A DNA stretch of 64,000 bases, taken from the NCBI RefSeq assembly GCF_020165855.1, contig NZ_JAIUFY010000008.1:124001-188000 (forward strand). Reading direction: 5' to 3'. The position numbers and the translations under genes are program-made. Shown piece after piece: positions 21,805 to 29,956 of this stretch. A model generated the notes under the pieces. That model was not told the DNA's origin and ran no database searches. It saw nothing but the letters and a program-made list of their open reading frames with translations. The DNA is from Celeribacter litoreus. GTDB taxonomy: Bacteria > Pseudomonadota > Alphaproteobacteria > Rhodobacterales > Rhodobacteraceae. Position 1 is the first letter of the stretch. Each line of letters starts with the position of its first letter.

Positions 21805-23322
21805 ATGAGTTTTTCTCTTGCCATTGTCGGTCGCCCCAATGTTGGCAAATCCACGCTATTCAACCGCCTTGTTGGGCGCAAACTCGCTTTGGTCGATGAC
21901 CAGCCGGGCGTGACACGGGATTTGCGTGAGGGCGAGGCGCGTCTTGGCGACCTCCGGTTCACTGTGATTGACACGGCCGGTCTCGAAGAAGCCACTGACG
22001 AAAGCCTCGAAGGCCGTATGCGTCGCCTGACCGAACGCGCAGTCGATATGGCGGATGTCTGTCTGTTTCTGGTCGATGGACGTGCCGGTGTTCTCCCCGC
22101 AGACGAAGTGTTCGCTGATATCCTTCGCAAACGCGCAAAGCATGTGATCGTCGCGGCGAACAAGGCCGAGGGTCAGGCAGGCGAAGGCGGATATTTTGAG
22201 GCCTACGGTTTGGGTCTCGGAACACCGTTGCGTCTCTCCGCTGAGCACGGCGAGGGGATGCCCGATCTCTATGACGCGCTCAAGCCGCTCGCTGAAGGCT
22301 TCGATGAACGTGCGGCAGCAGAGGCCCCCGAGGTTGACGTAGAGTTGACCGAAGAAGAGCAGGAGCTCGGCGAAGGTGAGGACATCGGCGGTCAGTCGCG
22401 CGAATTCACCAATGACAAGCCGCTCCAGATCGCCGTCGTTGGCCGACCGAATGCAGGCAAATCGACGCTGATCAACAAGTTGCTCGGTGAAGATCGCCTT
22501 TTGACCGGACCCGAGGCCGGGATCACCCGCGACTCGATTTCAGTTACGATGGACTGGAATGGCACGCCAGTGCGTGTGTTCGACACCGCCGGGATGCGCA
22601 AGAAAGCCAAGGTTCAGGAAAAGCTCGAAAAGCTCTCTGTCGCCGATGGTCTGCGCGCGGTGAAATTCGCTGAGGTCGTGGTTGTTCTCTTGGACGTCTC
22701 CATTCCGTTCGAGCAGCAGGATCTCCGGATCGCCGACCTCGCGGAACGTGAGGGCCGTGCCGTTGTCGTCGCCGTCAACAAATGGGACGCCGAAACCGAC
22801 AAGTCGAACAAGGCGAAAGAACTGCGCGAAGAGTTCGCGCGTCTTCTGCCGCAGCTGCGCGGTGCGCCGCTCGTGACCGTGTCTGCGATGACGGGCAAAA
22901 ACCTCGACAAACTGCAGGAAGCCATCCTTCGCGCGCACGCCATCTGGAACCGTCGTGTGGCGACCTCGCGTCTCAACAACTGGCTCACCGCCATGACCGA
23001 AGCCCACCCGCCGCCCGCCCCGGGTGGTCGCCGGATCAAGCTTCGTTACATGACACAGGTGAAAGCGCGTCCGCCGCAATTCGTGGTGATGTGTTCGCAT
23101 CCGGATGAGCTTAACGATAGCTATAAACGCTACCTTATCAATGGCTTGCGCGAAGACTTTGACATGCCGGGGACGCCGATCAGACTGTTCTTCCGCTCTC
23201 GCGCAGAGAAGAACCCGTATAAAAACAAGACGAAGTCAACGCCTTCGCGCCTGCGTAAGCACCTCGGCAAAGATCGTGCCGATGCGCCGAAGGTCAAAAA
23301 GCAGCGCCCGCCGAAACGGTAA
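21805..23322 (+). CDS. der: ribosome-assembly GTPase Der (EngA)
   Basis: The 505-residue protein has two GTPase domains in tandem, a hallmark of Der: GRPNVGKST at residues 9-17 and GRPNAGKST near 214, each with downstream DTAG switch motifs and NKAE or NKWD specificity motifs. A KH-like C-terminal domain and a basic Lys-rich tail follow. An acidic linker joins the two G domains. Der acts in maturation of the 50S ribosomal subunit. GGAGG precedes the ATG, and a strong terminator follows. Confidence 0.96.
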   Translation: MSFSLAIVGRPNVGKSTLFNRLVGRKLALVDDQPGVTRDLREGEARLGDLRFTVIDTAGLEEATDESLEGRMRRLTERAVDMADVCLFLVDGRAGVLPADEVFADILRKRAKHVIVAANKAEGQAGEGGYFEAYGLGLGTPLRLSAEHGEGMPDLYDALKPLAEGFDERAAAEAPEVDVELTEEEQELGEGEDIGGQSREFTNDKPLQIAVVGRPNAGKSTLINKLLGEDRLLTGPEAGITRDSISVTMDWNGTPVRVFDTAGMRKKAKVQEKLEKLSVADGLRAVKFAEVVVVLLDVSIPFEQQDLRIADLAEREGRAVVVAVNKWDAETDKSNKAKELREEFARLLPQLRGAPLVTVSAMTGKNLDKLQEAILRAHAIWNRRVATSRLNNWLTAMTEAHPPPAPGGRRIKLRYMTQVKARPPQFVVMCSHPDELNDSYKRYLINGLREDFDMPGTPIRLFFRSRAEKNPYKNKTKSTPSRLRKHLGKDRADAPKVKKQRPPKR

Positions 23323-23350
23323 TCCAACGGGTGGTTCAGACATAAAAAGA

Positions 23351-23373
23351 GGCGGGGACTTCCCCGCCTTTTT
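23351..23373. terminator. bidirectional intrinsic terminator after der
   Basis: GGCGGGG and CCCCGCC form a 7-bp GC stem with loop ACTT, followed by TTTTT and preceded by AAAAAGA. It separates der from the convergent xthA gene. Confidence 0.92.
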
Positions 23374-23397
23374 CTTTGTCCGTTTGTCGCGATTGGC

Positions 23398-24228
23398 TCA
23401 GATATCGAGTTCCACCCAGATCGGCACGTGATCCGACGGCTTCGCTTTCGCGCGGGTGTAGGCGTCGATCTGACAGTCTACGAGATGATCGGCAGCTTGC
23501 GGCGACAGCAGGAAATGGTCGATCCGGATGCCATCGTTCCGATCAAACGCGCCCGCTTGGTAATCCCAGAACGTGTAGGTTTCCGGCGCGGTGTTCCTCA
23601 CGCGCAATGCATCCGTCAGCCCGAGCGACGTGAGTGTCCGATACTTCGCGCGGCTCTCAAGACGGAAGAGAGCGTCGTCTTTCCATGCCTCGGGGCGTTT
23701 GGCGTCCTCCGGCTGCGGGATCAGGTTGTAATCGCCGGCCATGAGGAAAGGCTCCTCTGCCGCAAGCAACTCTTTCGCGCGGGCGGTCAGGCGATCAAAC
23801 CATTTGAGTTTGAAGTCATATTTGGAACCGGGAACAGGTGTTCCGTCGGACTGGAGGTCCACCGGATTGCCGTTCGGCAGGTAGAGGCCGCAAATCCGGA
23901 GCGAGTCTTTGGCGCCGATGACAGTTGCCTCAATATAGCGGGCCTCGATATCATCCGCCCCCTCGCGTCCCATGCCTTCGCCACCAGGTAGACCGCGTGT
24001 GACGTCTTCGAGCGGGAGTTTGGACAACAGTGCCACGCCGTTGAACGACTTTTGTCCATGGGTTTCAACGGTGTAGCCCATGTCCTCAAACAGCTCGCGC
24101 GGGAAATTTTCGTCGATGGATTTGATTTCCTGCAGGATCGCAACGTCCGGTTCGGCCTCTTTGAGCCAGTCTTTCAGGGCCTCGGCGCGTGCTTTGATGC
24201 CATTGATGTTGAAACTGGCGATTTTCAT
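23398..24228 (-). CDS. xthA: exodeoxyribonuclease III
   Basis: The 276-residue enzyme of the endonuclease/exonuclease/phosphatase fold repairs abasic sites and degrades 3' ends in base-excision repair. Motifs are KIASFNINGIKAR at the N-terminus, ILQEIKS with a metal-binding Glu, GLYLPNGNP, AGDYNLIPQPEDA, IDHFLLS and the C-terminal SDHVPIWVEL with the catalytic Asp-His. The ATG at 24226-24228 is chosen because the fold starts with MKIASFN and a GGAGA precedes it. Confidence 0.93.
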   Translation of the reverse strand: MKIASFNINGIKARAEALKDWLKEAEPDVAILQEIKSIDENFPRELFEDMGYTVETHGQKSFNGVALLSKLPLEDVTRGLPGGEGMGREGADDIEARYIEATVIGAKDSLRICGLYLPNGNPVDLQSDGTPVPGSKYDFKLKWFDRLTARAKELLAAEEPFLMAGDYNLIPQPEDAKRPEAWKDDALFRLESRAKYRTLTSLGLTDALRVRNTAPETYTFWDYQAGAFDRNDGIRIDHFLLSPQAADHLVDCQIDAYTRAKAKPSDHVPIWVELDI

Positions 24229-24262
24229 CGGGCTCTCCGTCTTTTCGATCTTTGTAGGGGGC

Positions 24263-25447
24263 TTAGCCCGCCTCCGCAATGGCGCGTCCGCAGGCGGCGG
24301 CGGATGCCCATGCCCATTGGAAGTTATACCCGCCGAGCCAGCCGGTCACATCGACGACCTCACCGATGAAGTAGAGACCCGGGACGGTTTTGGATTCCAT
24401 CGTTTTGGACGATAGCGCGTCGGTGTCAACGCCGCCAAGGGTGACTTCGGCGGTGCGATAGCCTTCGGACCCGGTGGGTTTGAGGGGCATTGCGTGGAGG
24501 CGATCGGCGAGGTCCGTGAGGGCCTTGTCCGATTGATCGGCGAGGTTGCCTTTGAGGTTCCACTTGTCCGCGAGTGCTGTCGCGAGTTTCGCGGGCATGA
24601 GGGTGGCAAGGACTGTCTGCATCTGTTTGCGGCCCTGCGTGCTTCGTGCTTCTTTCAGGGCTTCGAAGACGTCGGTCGTGGGCAACATGTTGACGTTGAT
24701 GTCGTCGCCCTCACGCCAGTAGTTTGAAATCTGGAGGATAGACGGGCCGGAAAGACCGCGGTGCGTAAACAGGAGCGCTTCGTCAAAGGATGTGCCATTC
24801 GCGCTCACACGGGCGTCCAAGGCCGTGCCCGCCAGCGGCGCAATCCAGTCGAGTTCATGCGGCGCAAAAGTGAGCGGCACGAGGCCGGGGCGGGTTTCGA
24901 GAACGGGCAGACCGAACTGCTCCGCAATCCGATAGCCAATGCTCGTCGCGCCCATTTTAGGAATGGATTTGCCGCCGGTCGCGACCACGAGATTGCGGGT
25001 TTGGACGGTTTTGCCTGACAGAGTGACTTGGAAGCCCGCACCGTCACGCTCGATCAGTCCGACCTCTGTTGACAGGCGCAGTTCGGCCTTTGACGCTTCC
25101 GCCAGAAGCATGTCGATGATGGCCGACGATTTCCCGTCGCAAAACAACTGCCCGAGCGTCTTTTCGTGCCACGTGATGCTATGAGAGGCGAGCAGGTCGA
25201 TGAAATCCCACTGTGTGTAGCGCGCGAGCGCGGACTTGGCGAAATGCTTGTTCTGGGAAATGTAGTTGTTCGCGGTCGCGTAAAGATTGGTGAAATTACA
25301 CCGCCCACCGCCGGAAATGCGCACTTTCTCAGCAGGTCGTTTCGCATGATCAACCACGAGCACACGGCCCCCCGAAAGGGTCGCGAATTTCGCGCAGAAA
25401 AGCCCTGCGGCCCCTGCACCCAAAATGATCGTGTCAAACTGCTCCAT
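24263..25447 (-). CDS. BaiN/HI0933-family FAD-dependent flavoprotein
   Basis: The 394-residue protein begins with a dinucleotide-binding motif GAGAAGLFCA and has the family segment KVRISGGGRCNFTN, followed by ATGGKSIPKMGATS and a C-terminal FIGEVVDVTGWLGGYNFQWAWASG-type FAD-binding region. The family (YhiN, HI0933, aminoacetone oxidase-like) is widespread, but its cellular role is poorly settled. The ATG at 25445-25447 sits just before the FAD motif; the open frame upstream is not needed. A strong terminator lies upstream, separating it from the secreted-protein gene. Confidence 0.85.
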   Translation of the reverse strand: MEQFDTIILGAGAAGLFCAKFATLSGGRVLVVDHAKRPAEKVRISGGGRCNFTNLYATANNYISQNKHFAKSALARYTQWDFIDLLASHSITWHEKTLGQLFCDGKSSAIIDMLLAEASKAELRLSTEVGLIERDGAGFQVTLSGKTVQTRNLVVATGGKSIPKMGATSIGYRIAEQFGLPVLETRPGLVPLTFAPHELDWIAPLAGTALDARVSANGTSFDEALLFTHRGLSGPSILQISNYWREGDDINVNMLPTTDVFEALKEARSTQGRKQMQTVLATLMPAKLATALADKWNLKGNLADQSDKALTDLADRLHAMPLKPTGSEGYRTAEVTLGGVDTDALSSKTMESKTVPGLYFIGEVVDVTGWLGGYNFQWAWASAAACGRAIAEAG

Positions 25448-25522
25448 GCGTTGCTTTGAACAGTCCGCACGGCATTTTGCAAGATGTCTGACGTGACTGC
25501 AGCCGCGCATTACAAACGGAAA

Positions 25523-25550
25523 GGCGCCCCGCCGGAGATGGCGGGGCGCC
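25523..25550 (-). terminator. strong intrinsic terminator after the secreted-protein gene
   Basis: GGCGCCCCGCC and GGCGGGGCGCC form a perfect 11-bp stem with a 6-base loop. On the minus strand it is followed by TTTCCGTTTG. It ends transcription from the 114-residue protein gene before the flavoprotein gene. Confidence 0.88.
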
Positions 25551-25578
25551 CGAGAGACAGGGAGACAACGAGAGGTGG

Positions 25579-25923
25579 TTAATCGTCGCTCACGACAGCG
25601 GTCGCGGCAGGGCCCGTCGAGCCGTCCGTCACGAGCACAGCCATGACGTCGCCTAGGCCTGGCCTGGTCAGGCGGATACGCACATCCTGATTTGCGCCCG
25701 CGTGGACGTCTTCAGACCCGAGCAGGGCACCCATAGCGCCGACGTGTTCCTGATAGATCCGCACGACGCCGTCACTGTCGGCCCGCACGAGGTCGAGGGT
25801 GATTTCGCTCCTCGTATCTTGGGCGTGTCCGGGCAGGATGTAGTTTGTTCCGGCAAATGCGGCCGATCCCGCGCTGGCGAGGAGGGCTGCGGCGAAAGCA
25901 GATTTTGCGACAATAGAGGTCAT
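25579..25923 (-). CDS. small secreted protein of unknown function, 114 residues
   Basis: The product has a classical Sec signal peptide, with cleavage likely after Ala24 (SAAFA). The remaining 90 residues contain alternating hydrophobic stretches that suggest beta structure and an acidic C-terminus VVSDD. AAAGGA lies upstream of the ATG. The frame stays open for about 120 codons upstream, but that part has no ribosome-binding site or protein-like composition and crosses a palindrome, so I start at 25923. It is monocistronic, with its own terminator. I do not recognise the family. Confidence 0.7.
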   Translation of the reverse strand: MTSIVAKSAFAAALLASAGSAAFAGTNYILPGHAQDTRSEITLDLVRADSDGVVRIYQEHVGAMGALLGSEDVHAGANQDVRIRLTRPGLGDVMAVLVTDGSTGPAATAVVSDD

Positions 25924-26024
25924 AACAGAAGTCCTTTCGAATTGGTTTTGCGGGCAAAGGGTCTGGCGCGCCAATCGTGCCGCAGCGAGCGTCAGTCGAT
26001 GGCGGGCGATCCGGAACTTCGTCC

Positions 26025-26039
26025 GTTCTGTTAAAGAAC
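26025..26039. promoter_or_regulatory. palindrome GTTCT-N5-AGAAC upstream of the secreted-protein gene
   Basis: GTTCT-GTTAA-AGAAC is a perfect inverted repeat about 100 bases upstream of the secreted-protein start codon. It has the form GTTC-N7-GAAC, which differs from the direct-repeat GTTC-N7-GTTC box of alphaproteobacterial LexA. The regulator is unknown. Confidence 0.4.
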
Positions 26040-26181
26040 TAGTGTCGTAGAGGCGGAATTTAAGGAATTGAGAGTTCACAACAAAAAACGTTTTGATCAC
26101 GGAGAATTTCATCCGGTCGCGGAGGTTTGAACGGGCTGACGTGCGGAGGGATCTGTCAGGAACGTAAGTCGCGGCAACAAA

Positions 26182-26204
26182 AAAGGCCGCCCACGGCGAC
26201 CTTT
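26182..26204 (-). terminator. intrinsic terminator of erpA
   Basis: Read on the minus strand, AAAGG-T-CGCC and GGCG-G-CCTTT form a stem with loop GTG and one mismatch, followed by a run of six Ts. It begins about 24 bases after the erpA stop codon. Confidence 0.8.
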
Positions 26205-26227
26205 CATCTGCTTCGGTGAAACAGAAA

Positions 26228-26560
26228 TCACATCGAGAACGAAACTCCGCAGCCGCAAGCCGCAGTTGCATTCGGGTTCTCGATGACAAAACGAGCGCCG
26301 ATCAACTCTTCGGTAAAGTCGATCACGGCGTTCTCTAAAAAGGGCAGGGAGACCGGATCGATCACCACGCTCGCCCCGTCGCCTTCCAGCACGAGATCGT
26401 CGGAGGCCGGATCGTCGAGCTTGATGTCATATTGGAAGCCGGAGCACCCACCGCCCTCGACTGCAACACGAAGCGCCTTGGACTCACCGGTCATGGCGTT
26501 GATCTCGGAAAGGCGCGCATAGGCACGCGGGGTGACTTTCGGAGGCAGAGTGAGGGACAT
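26228..26560 (-). CDS. erpA: iron-sulphur cluster insertion protein, ErpA type
   Basis: The 110-residue A-type carrier has the three invariant cluster cysteines: Cys39 in GGGCSGFQY, and Cys102 and Cys104 in ACGCGVSF. A-type carriers receive iron-sulphur clusters from the scaffold and pass them to apoproteins. The ErpA versus IscA assignment rests on sequence flavour and on the absence of an isc or suf cluster around it, so it is less certain than the family. It is transcribed away from dgt, with its own terminator. Confidence 0.88.
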   Translation of the reverse strand: MSLTLPPKVTPRAYARLSEINAMTGESKALRVAVEGGGCSGFQYDIKLDDPASDDLVLEGDGASVVIDPVSLPFLENAVIDFTEELIGARFVIENPNATAACGCGVSFSM

Positions 26561-26615
26561 GTCATCTTTCCCGGGCGTTTGGACTGAGAAAACAGCCGCT
26601 TGTTGCGATTTTGGC

Positions 26616-26633
26616 GCGACATGTGTTTGTCGC
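26616..26633. promoter_or_regulatory. palindrome GCGACA-N6-TGTCGC in the erpA-dgt spacer
   Basis: A 6-bp perfect inverted repeat with a 6-base spacer overlaps the -35 box of the dgt promoter and lies 56 bases upstream of erpA. Its place would let one regulator act on both divergent genes. No regulator is identified. Confidence 0.4.
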
Positions 26634-26655
26634 GGCGCATTACCCGCAATATAGT
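26627..26655 (+). promoter_or_regulatory. promoter of dgt
   Basis: TTGTCG (26627-26632) and TATAGT (26650-26655) are separated by exactly 17 bases, a good sigma-70-type promoter. Transcription would begin about 35 bases before the dgt start codon. Confidence 0.62.
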
Positions 26656-26696
26656 CATGATAAGGAACAGCGACAAGGACGGGCGGTCAACGCCTG

Positions 26697-27878
26697 ATGA
26701 GGCAGATGCTAAAACCCTATGCCACGCAACCGTTTGAAACACGCGGGCGGCTCTATCCGGAGAAACTTTCGACGTTCAGATCGCCTTTTCAGCGCGACCG
26801 AGACAGGATTATCCACTCATCGGCCTTCCGGCGGCTGAAACACAAGACGCAAGTGTTTGTGGAGCATGAGGGCGATTATTATCGCACGCGCCTGACCCAT
26901 TCGATTGAGGTCGCCCAAGTTGCGCGGACGCTCGCAGGGGCGCTCGGGCTGAATGAAGGGTTGGCGGAAGCCGTCGCACTTGCACATGATCTCGGGCATT
27001 CGCCGTTCGGGCATACTGGTGAGGATGCGCTCGAACTCCTCATGGCGCCCTATGGCGGGTTCGATCACAACGCTCAGGCGCTGCGCATCGTGACAAAGCT
27101 CGAAAAGCATTACGCGGATTTCGACGGGCTGAACCTGACGTGGGAGACGCTCGAAGGGATCGCGAAGCATAACGGGCCGGTCATCGGGCCGAACGCCGAT
27201 AAGAAAAAGCACCCCGAAGACGAACCGCTGCCCTATGCGCTGCAAGAGGTGAACGACCAGTTCGACATGGAGCTCTACACCTTCGCCTCGGCGGAAGCAC
27301 AGGTCGCGGCGGTGGCCGATGATGTGGCCTACAACCACCATGATCTGCACGACGGGTTGCGCGCGGGGCTGTTCACGGCGGCCGATCTCATGGAGCTGCC
27401 GCTCACAGGGCCGGCCTATGAAGAGGTGGACCGTGAATATCCGGGCCTCGATGCCTACCGACGCGACCATGAGGCGTTGCGGCGGATCTTTGGCTACATG
27501 GTCGAGGATGTGATCACCATTGCGACCAACCGCCTCGACAGTGCGAAACCCGAGACGGCGCAGGATATCCGCGATATGGACCGGACCATCATTCGCTTTT
27601 CCAAGCCGTTCTTCCAAAATCTGAAAGCGATTAAATCCTTCCTGTTCAAAAGGATGTATCGCGCCCCTACAGTTGTCGAAGAGCGCAAACGCGTCACCGA
27701 GATGGTGAACACGCTCTTCCCGCTGTTCATGCAAAAGCCTGAACTTCTGCCAGAGGAATGGCGGCAGGAAGTCGAAGCGGCGGATAGCGATACAGAACTC
27801 GCTCGGATCGTTCTGGACTATGTGGCGGGGATGACGGATCGGTTTGCGATTCAGGAATACGAACGTCTGTGTGGCTGA
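26697..27878 (+). CDS. dGTPase-like HD-domain triphosphohydrolase
   Basis: The 393-residue protein has the HD metal-binding pattern of the dGTPase family: SAFRRLKHKTQVF, the first histidine in RLTHSIEVAQVAR, the HD pair in ALAHDLGHSPFGHTGE, and later YNHHDLHD. Such enzymes hydrolyse dNTPs to nucleosides and triphosphate; in this branch the exact substrate is often not dGTP. A second ATG at 26706 is possible, since the upstream ATGAGG itself looks like a ribosome-binding site. It heads a rightward run of genes up to scpB. Confidence 0.9.
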   Translation: MRQMLKPYATQPFETRGRLYPEKLSTFRSPFQRDRDRIIHSSAFRRLKHKTQVFVEHEGDYYRTRLTHSIEVAQVARTLAGALGLNEGLAEAVALAHDLGHSPFGHTGEDALELLMAPYGGFDHNAQALRIVTKLEKHYADFDGLNLTWETLEGIAKHNGPVIGPNADKKKHPEDEPLPYALQEVNDQFDMELYTFASAEAQVAAVADDVAYNHHDLHDGLRAGLFTAADLMELPLTGPAYEEVDREYPGLDAYRRDHEALRRIFGYMVEDVITIATNRLDSAKPETAQDIRDMDRTIIRFSKPFFQNLKAIKSFLFKRMYRAPTVVEERKRVTEMVNTLFPLFMQKPELLPEEWRQEVEAADSDTELARIVLDYVAGMTDRFAIQEYERLCG

Positions 27879-27939
27879 ACGGCGCATTAGCGCTAATTTG
27901 CCTGATCTGAAGGAAAGTTAAGAAGGACAGGAGCGCAGC

Positions 27940-29889
27940 ATGGCCACAGAACAGGTCGCAGGTTTAGGGGCGGTCGAGGCCTTTGCACTTGTTGGTGCGC
28001 TCGGGGTGGGCGCGCAGTGGGTTGCGTGGCGGTTCAAGCTCCCGGCGATTGTGCTGATGCTCGCGGCCGGTCTGATTGTCGGGCCAATGACAGGGGTTTT
28101 GGACCCGCAACGGGATCTCGGGACGCTCGTTCAACCTCTGATATCGCTCGCGGTGGCCGTCATTCTGTTTGAGGGCGGGCTGACGCTCGATCTTCACAAG
28201 CTCGGGGACGCGAAGGCGGGTGTGATGCGCCTCACGCTCATTGGCGCGCCGCTCGGCTGGCTATTGTCCTCTCTCGCATTGCATTTCGGCGCGGGTCTCG
28301 GGTGGGAGGCCTCTGCTGTGTTTGGTGGCATCATGGTCGTCACTGGCCCGACCGTGATTGCGCCCTTGCTCAGGCAGGCGAAACTGGCGCGGCGGCCCGC
28401 GAACCTTTTGCAGTGGGAAGCCATTGTAAATGACCCCGTCGGCGCTCTGGCGGCGGTTTTGGCGTTTGAATTTGTGCTGGTCGGAAGAGAGGCGGAGAGC
28501 CTTACGGACGCGCTCACTCAAATGGGGTTCGGGATCGTTCTCGCCCTGTTGGTGGGCATCGCGTCTGGTGCCGCCGTGTCCTATGCGTTCCGGCGCGCAT
28601 TTGTGCCGGAATACATGAAGGTGCCGGCGCTCTTTGCGCTCTTGCTCGTCACCTTCGCCTTCCCGAACATGATGCTCCACGAAAGCGGCCTTCTGGCCGT
28701 GACTGTGATGGGGGTGATCATCGCGAATGCCGAACTGCCTTCCTTCGAGGAATTGCGCCGGTTTAAGGAGCACGCGACGATCCTGCTCGTGTCCGGTGTC
28801 TTTATTCTGCTCGCCTCTTCCATGGACTTTGCCTCTCTCGGGCAGTTGACCTGGCGCGCAGGGCTCTTTGTCGCTCTTGTGATTGTTGTCGCGCGCCCGC
28901 TCACGGTGTTTGTTTCACTGATCGGCACCGATCTGCCGCGCAATGAAAAGCGCCTGATCGCGTTCACAGGCCCGCGCGGTGTGGTTCTCGTCGCGGTGGC
29001 CGGACTTTTCGGTGAGCGTCTTGCAGCAGCAGGTGTGAGTGACGGCTCTGTTATCGGTCCGTTGGCCTTTGTGCTCGTTCTGGCGACCGTCGTGCTTCAT
29101 GGCTTCACGCTTGCTCCGATGGCGCGGGCGCTGGGATTGGCTGCGACGGGCAAGCCGGGTGTGCTCATCCTCGGGGGCTCTCGGTTTACAACCTCGCTCG
29201 CCGAGGGGCTCAAGGCCGAAGATATTCCAGTTCTCATTGCCGACCCCAACCACGCGCGTTTGGTCCGCCCACGTGCTGCGGGCTTGCCAATCTTTTATGG
29301 AGACATTCTGGGGGAAGCGGCTGAAGACAGTCTTGAAATTCTCTCTTTCGAGACACTGATCGCAGCCACGGAGAATGATGCCTACAATACACTTGTGGCC
29401 ACAGACTTGGGGTCGGAATTCGGACGTGATCAGGTTTGGCAACTGTCGCGTGTCAAGGGAGAGCAGGCGCGCCATGCTTTGCCCACGACATTGGGCGGGC
29501 GTCCGTTCGGGGCAGGGCGCACCTATGGCGATCTCGATGATCTGATGCGGAAGGGATGGAAGGTCAAAGTGACCCCGCTCTCCGAGGAGTTCGGGTTTGA
29601 CGATTGGAAAGAACAGAACGTCGGCGCGCATATTCTCGGGCGGATCTCTGAGGATGGCGTGTTCAAACGTTTTCTCACTGAGGACGCAGAGCTTCTCTTC
29701 CCGAGCCGCGCCGAAGCCGCGATTGAGGAGCTGCCGGAAGACCAACGCGAAAGCGCGCGCGAGGCCCTCAAGCGCCGCCGGACAGAGATTAAGCTCAACA
29801 ATGCGCGCGCACGGATGTCCGCAGGGGTGAAATTGGTCGCGCTTGTGGCGCCTGAGGTCGAGAATCCGAGGCAAAGCGCGACGAGGTGA
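27940..29889 (+). CDS. CPA1-type cation/proton antiporter with Rossmann-like C-terminal domain
   Basis: The 649-residue protein has about 12 membrane helices in the first 400 residues, with antiporter motifs LFEGGLTLD, VTGPTVIAPLL, NDPVGALAAVLAF (the Asn-Asp ion site) and AFTGPRGVVLVAVAGL. From about 405 a TrkA-N-like domain follows, marked by GVLILGGSRFTTSLAEGL and IADPNHARLV. The last 70 residues are charged and helical. It probably exchanges sodium or potassium for protons, with the cytoplasmic domain sensing a nucleotide. AGGACAGGAG precedes the ATG. It separates dgt from argS. Confidence 0.86.
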   Translation: MATEQVAGLGAVEAFALVGALGVGAQWVAWRFKLPAIVLMLAAGLIVGPMTGVLDPQRDLGTLVQPLISLAVAVILFEGGLTLDLHKLGDAKAGVMRLTLIGAPLGWLLSSLALHFGAGLGWEASAVFGGIMVVTGPTVIAPLLRQAKLARRPANLLQWEAIVNDPVGALAAVLAFEFVLVGREAESLTDALTQMGFGIVLALLVGIASGAAVSYAFRRAFVPEYMKVPALFALLLVTFAFPNMMLHESGLLAVTVMGVIIANAELPSFEELRRFKEHATILLVSGVFILLASSMDFASLGQLTWRAGLFVALVIVVARPLTVFVSLIGTDLPRNEKRLIAFTGPRGVVLVAVAGLFGERLAAAGVSDGSVIGPLAFVLVLATVVLHGFTLAPMARALGLAATGKPGVLILGGSRFTTSLAEGLKAEDIPVLIADPNHARLVRPRAAGLPIFYGDILGEAAEDSLEILSFETLIAATENDAYNTLVATDLGSEFGRDQVWQLSRVKGEQARHALPTTLGGRPFGAGRTYGDLDDLMRKGWKVKVTPLSEEFGFDDWKEQNVGAHILGRISEDGVFKRFLTEDAELLFPSRAEAAIEELPEDQRESAREALKRRRTEIKLNNARARMSAGVKLVALVAPEVENPRQSATR

Positions 29890-29956
29890 CGTCTCCCCGT
29901 TGACGTGGCGATTGGCCGTGGTAAACCCGCGCTCATACTAGAAATAGAGAGACGCT

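Larger units (their letters stand above)
25924..26227. other. 304-base intergenic region
   Basis: The region holds the erpA terminator near 26182-26204, a palindrome at 26025-26039 and no credible gene. The promoter of the secreted-protein gene must lie here on the minus strand, but I could not find convincing -35 and -10 boxes. Confidence 0.5.

Noticed and set aside
26025-26039. LexA (SOS) box
   Set aside because: The site is an inverted GTTC-N7-GAAC, whereas the alphaproteobacterial LexA box is a direct GTTC-N7-GTTC repeat.
25924-26289. N-terminal extension of the small secreted protein
   Set aside because: The frame stays open, but a standard signal peptide with a ribosome-binding site starts at 25923, and the extension crosses erpA and its terminator.
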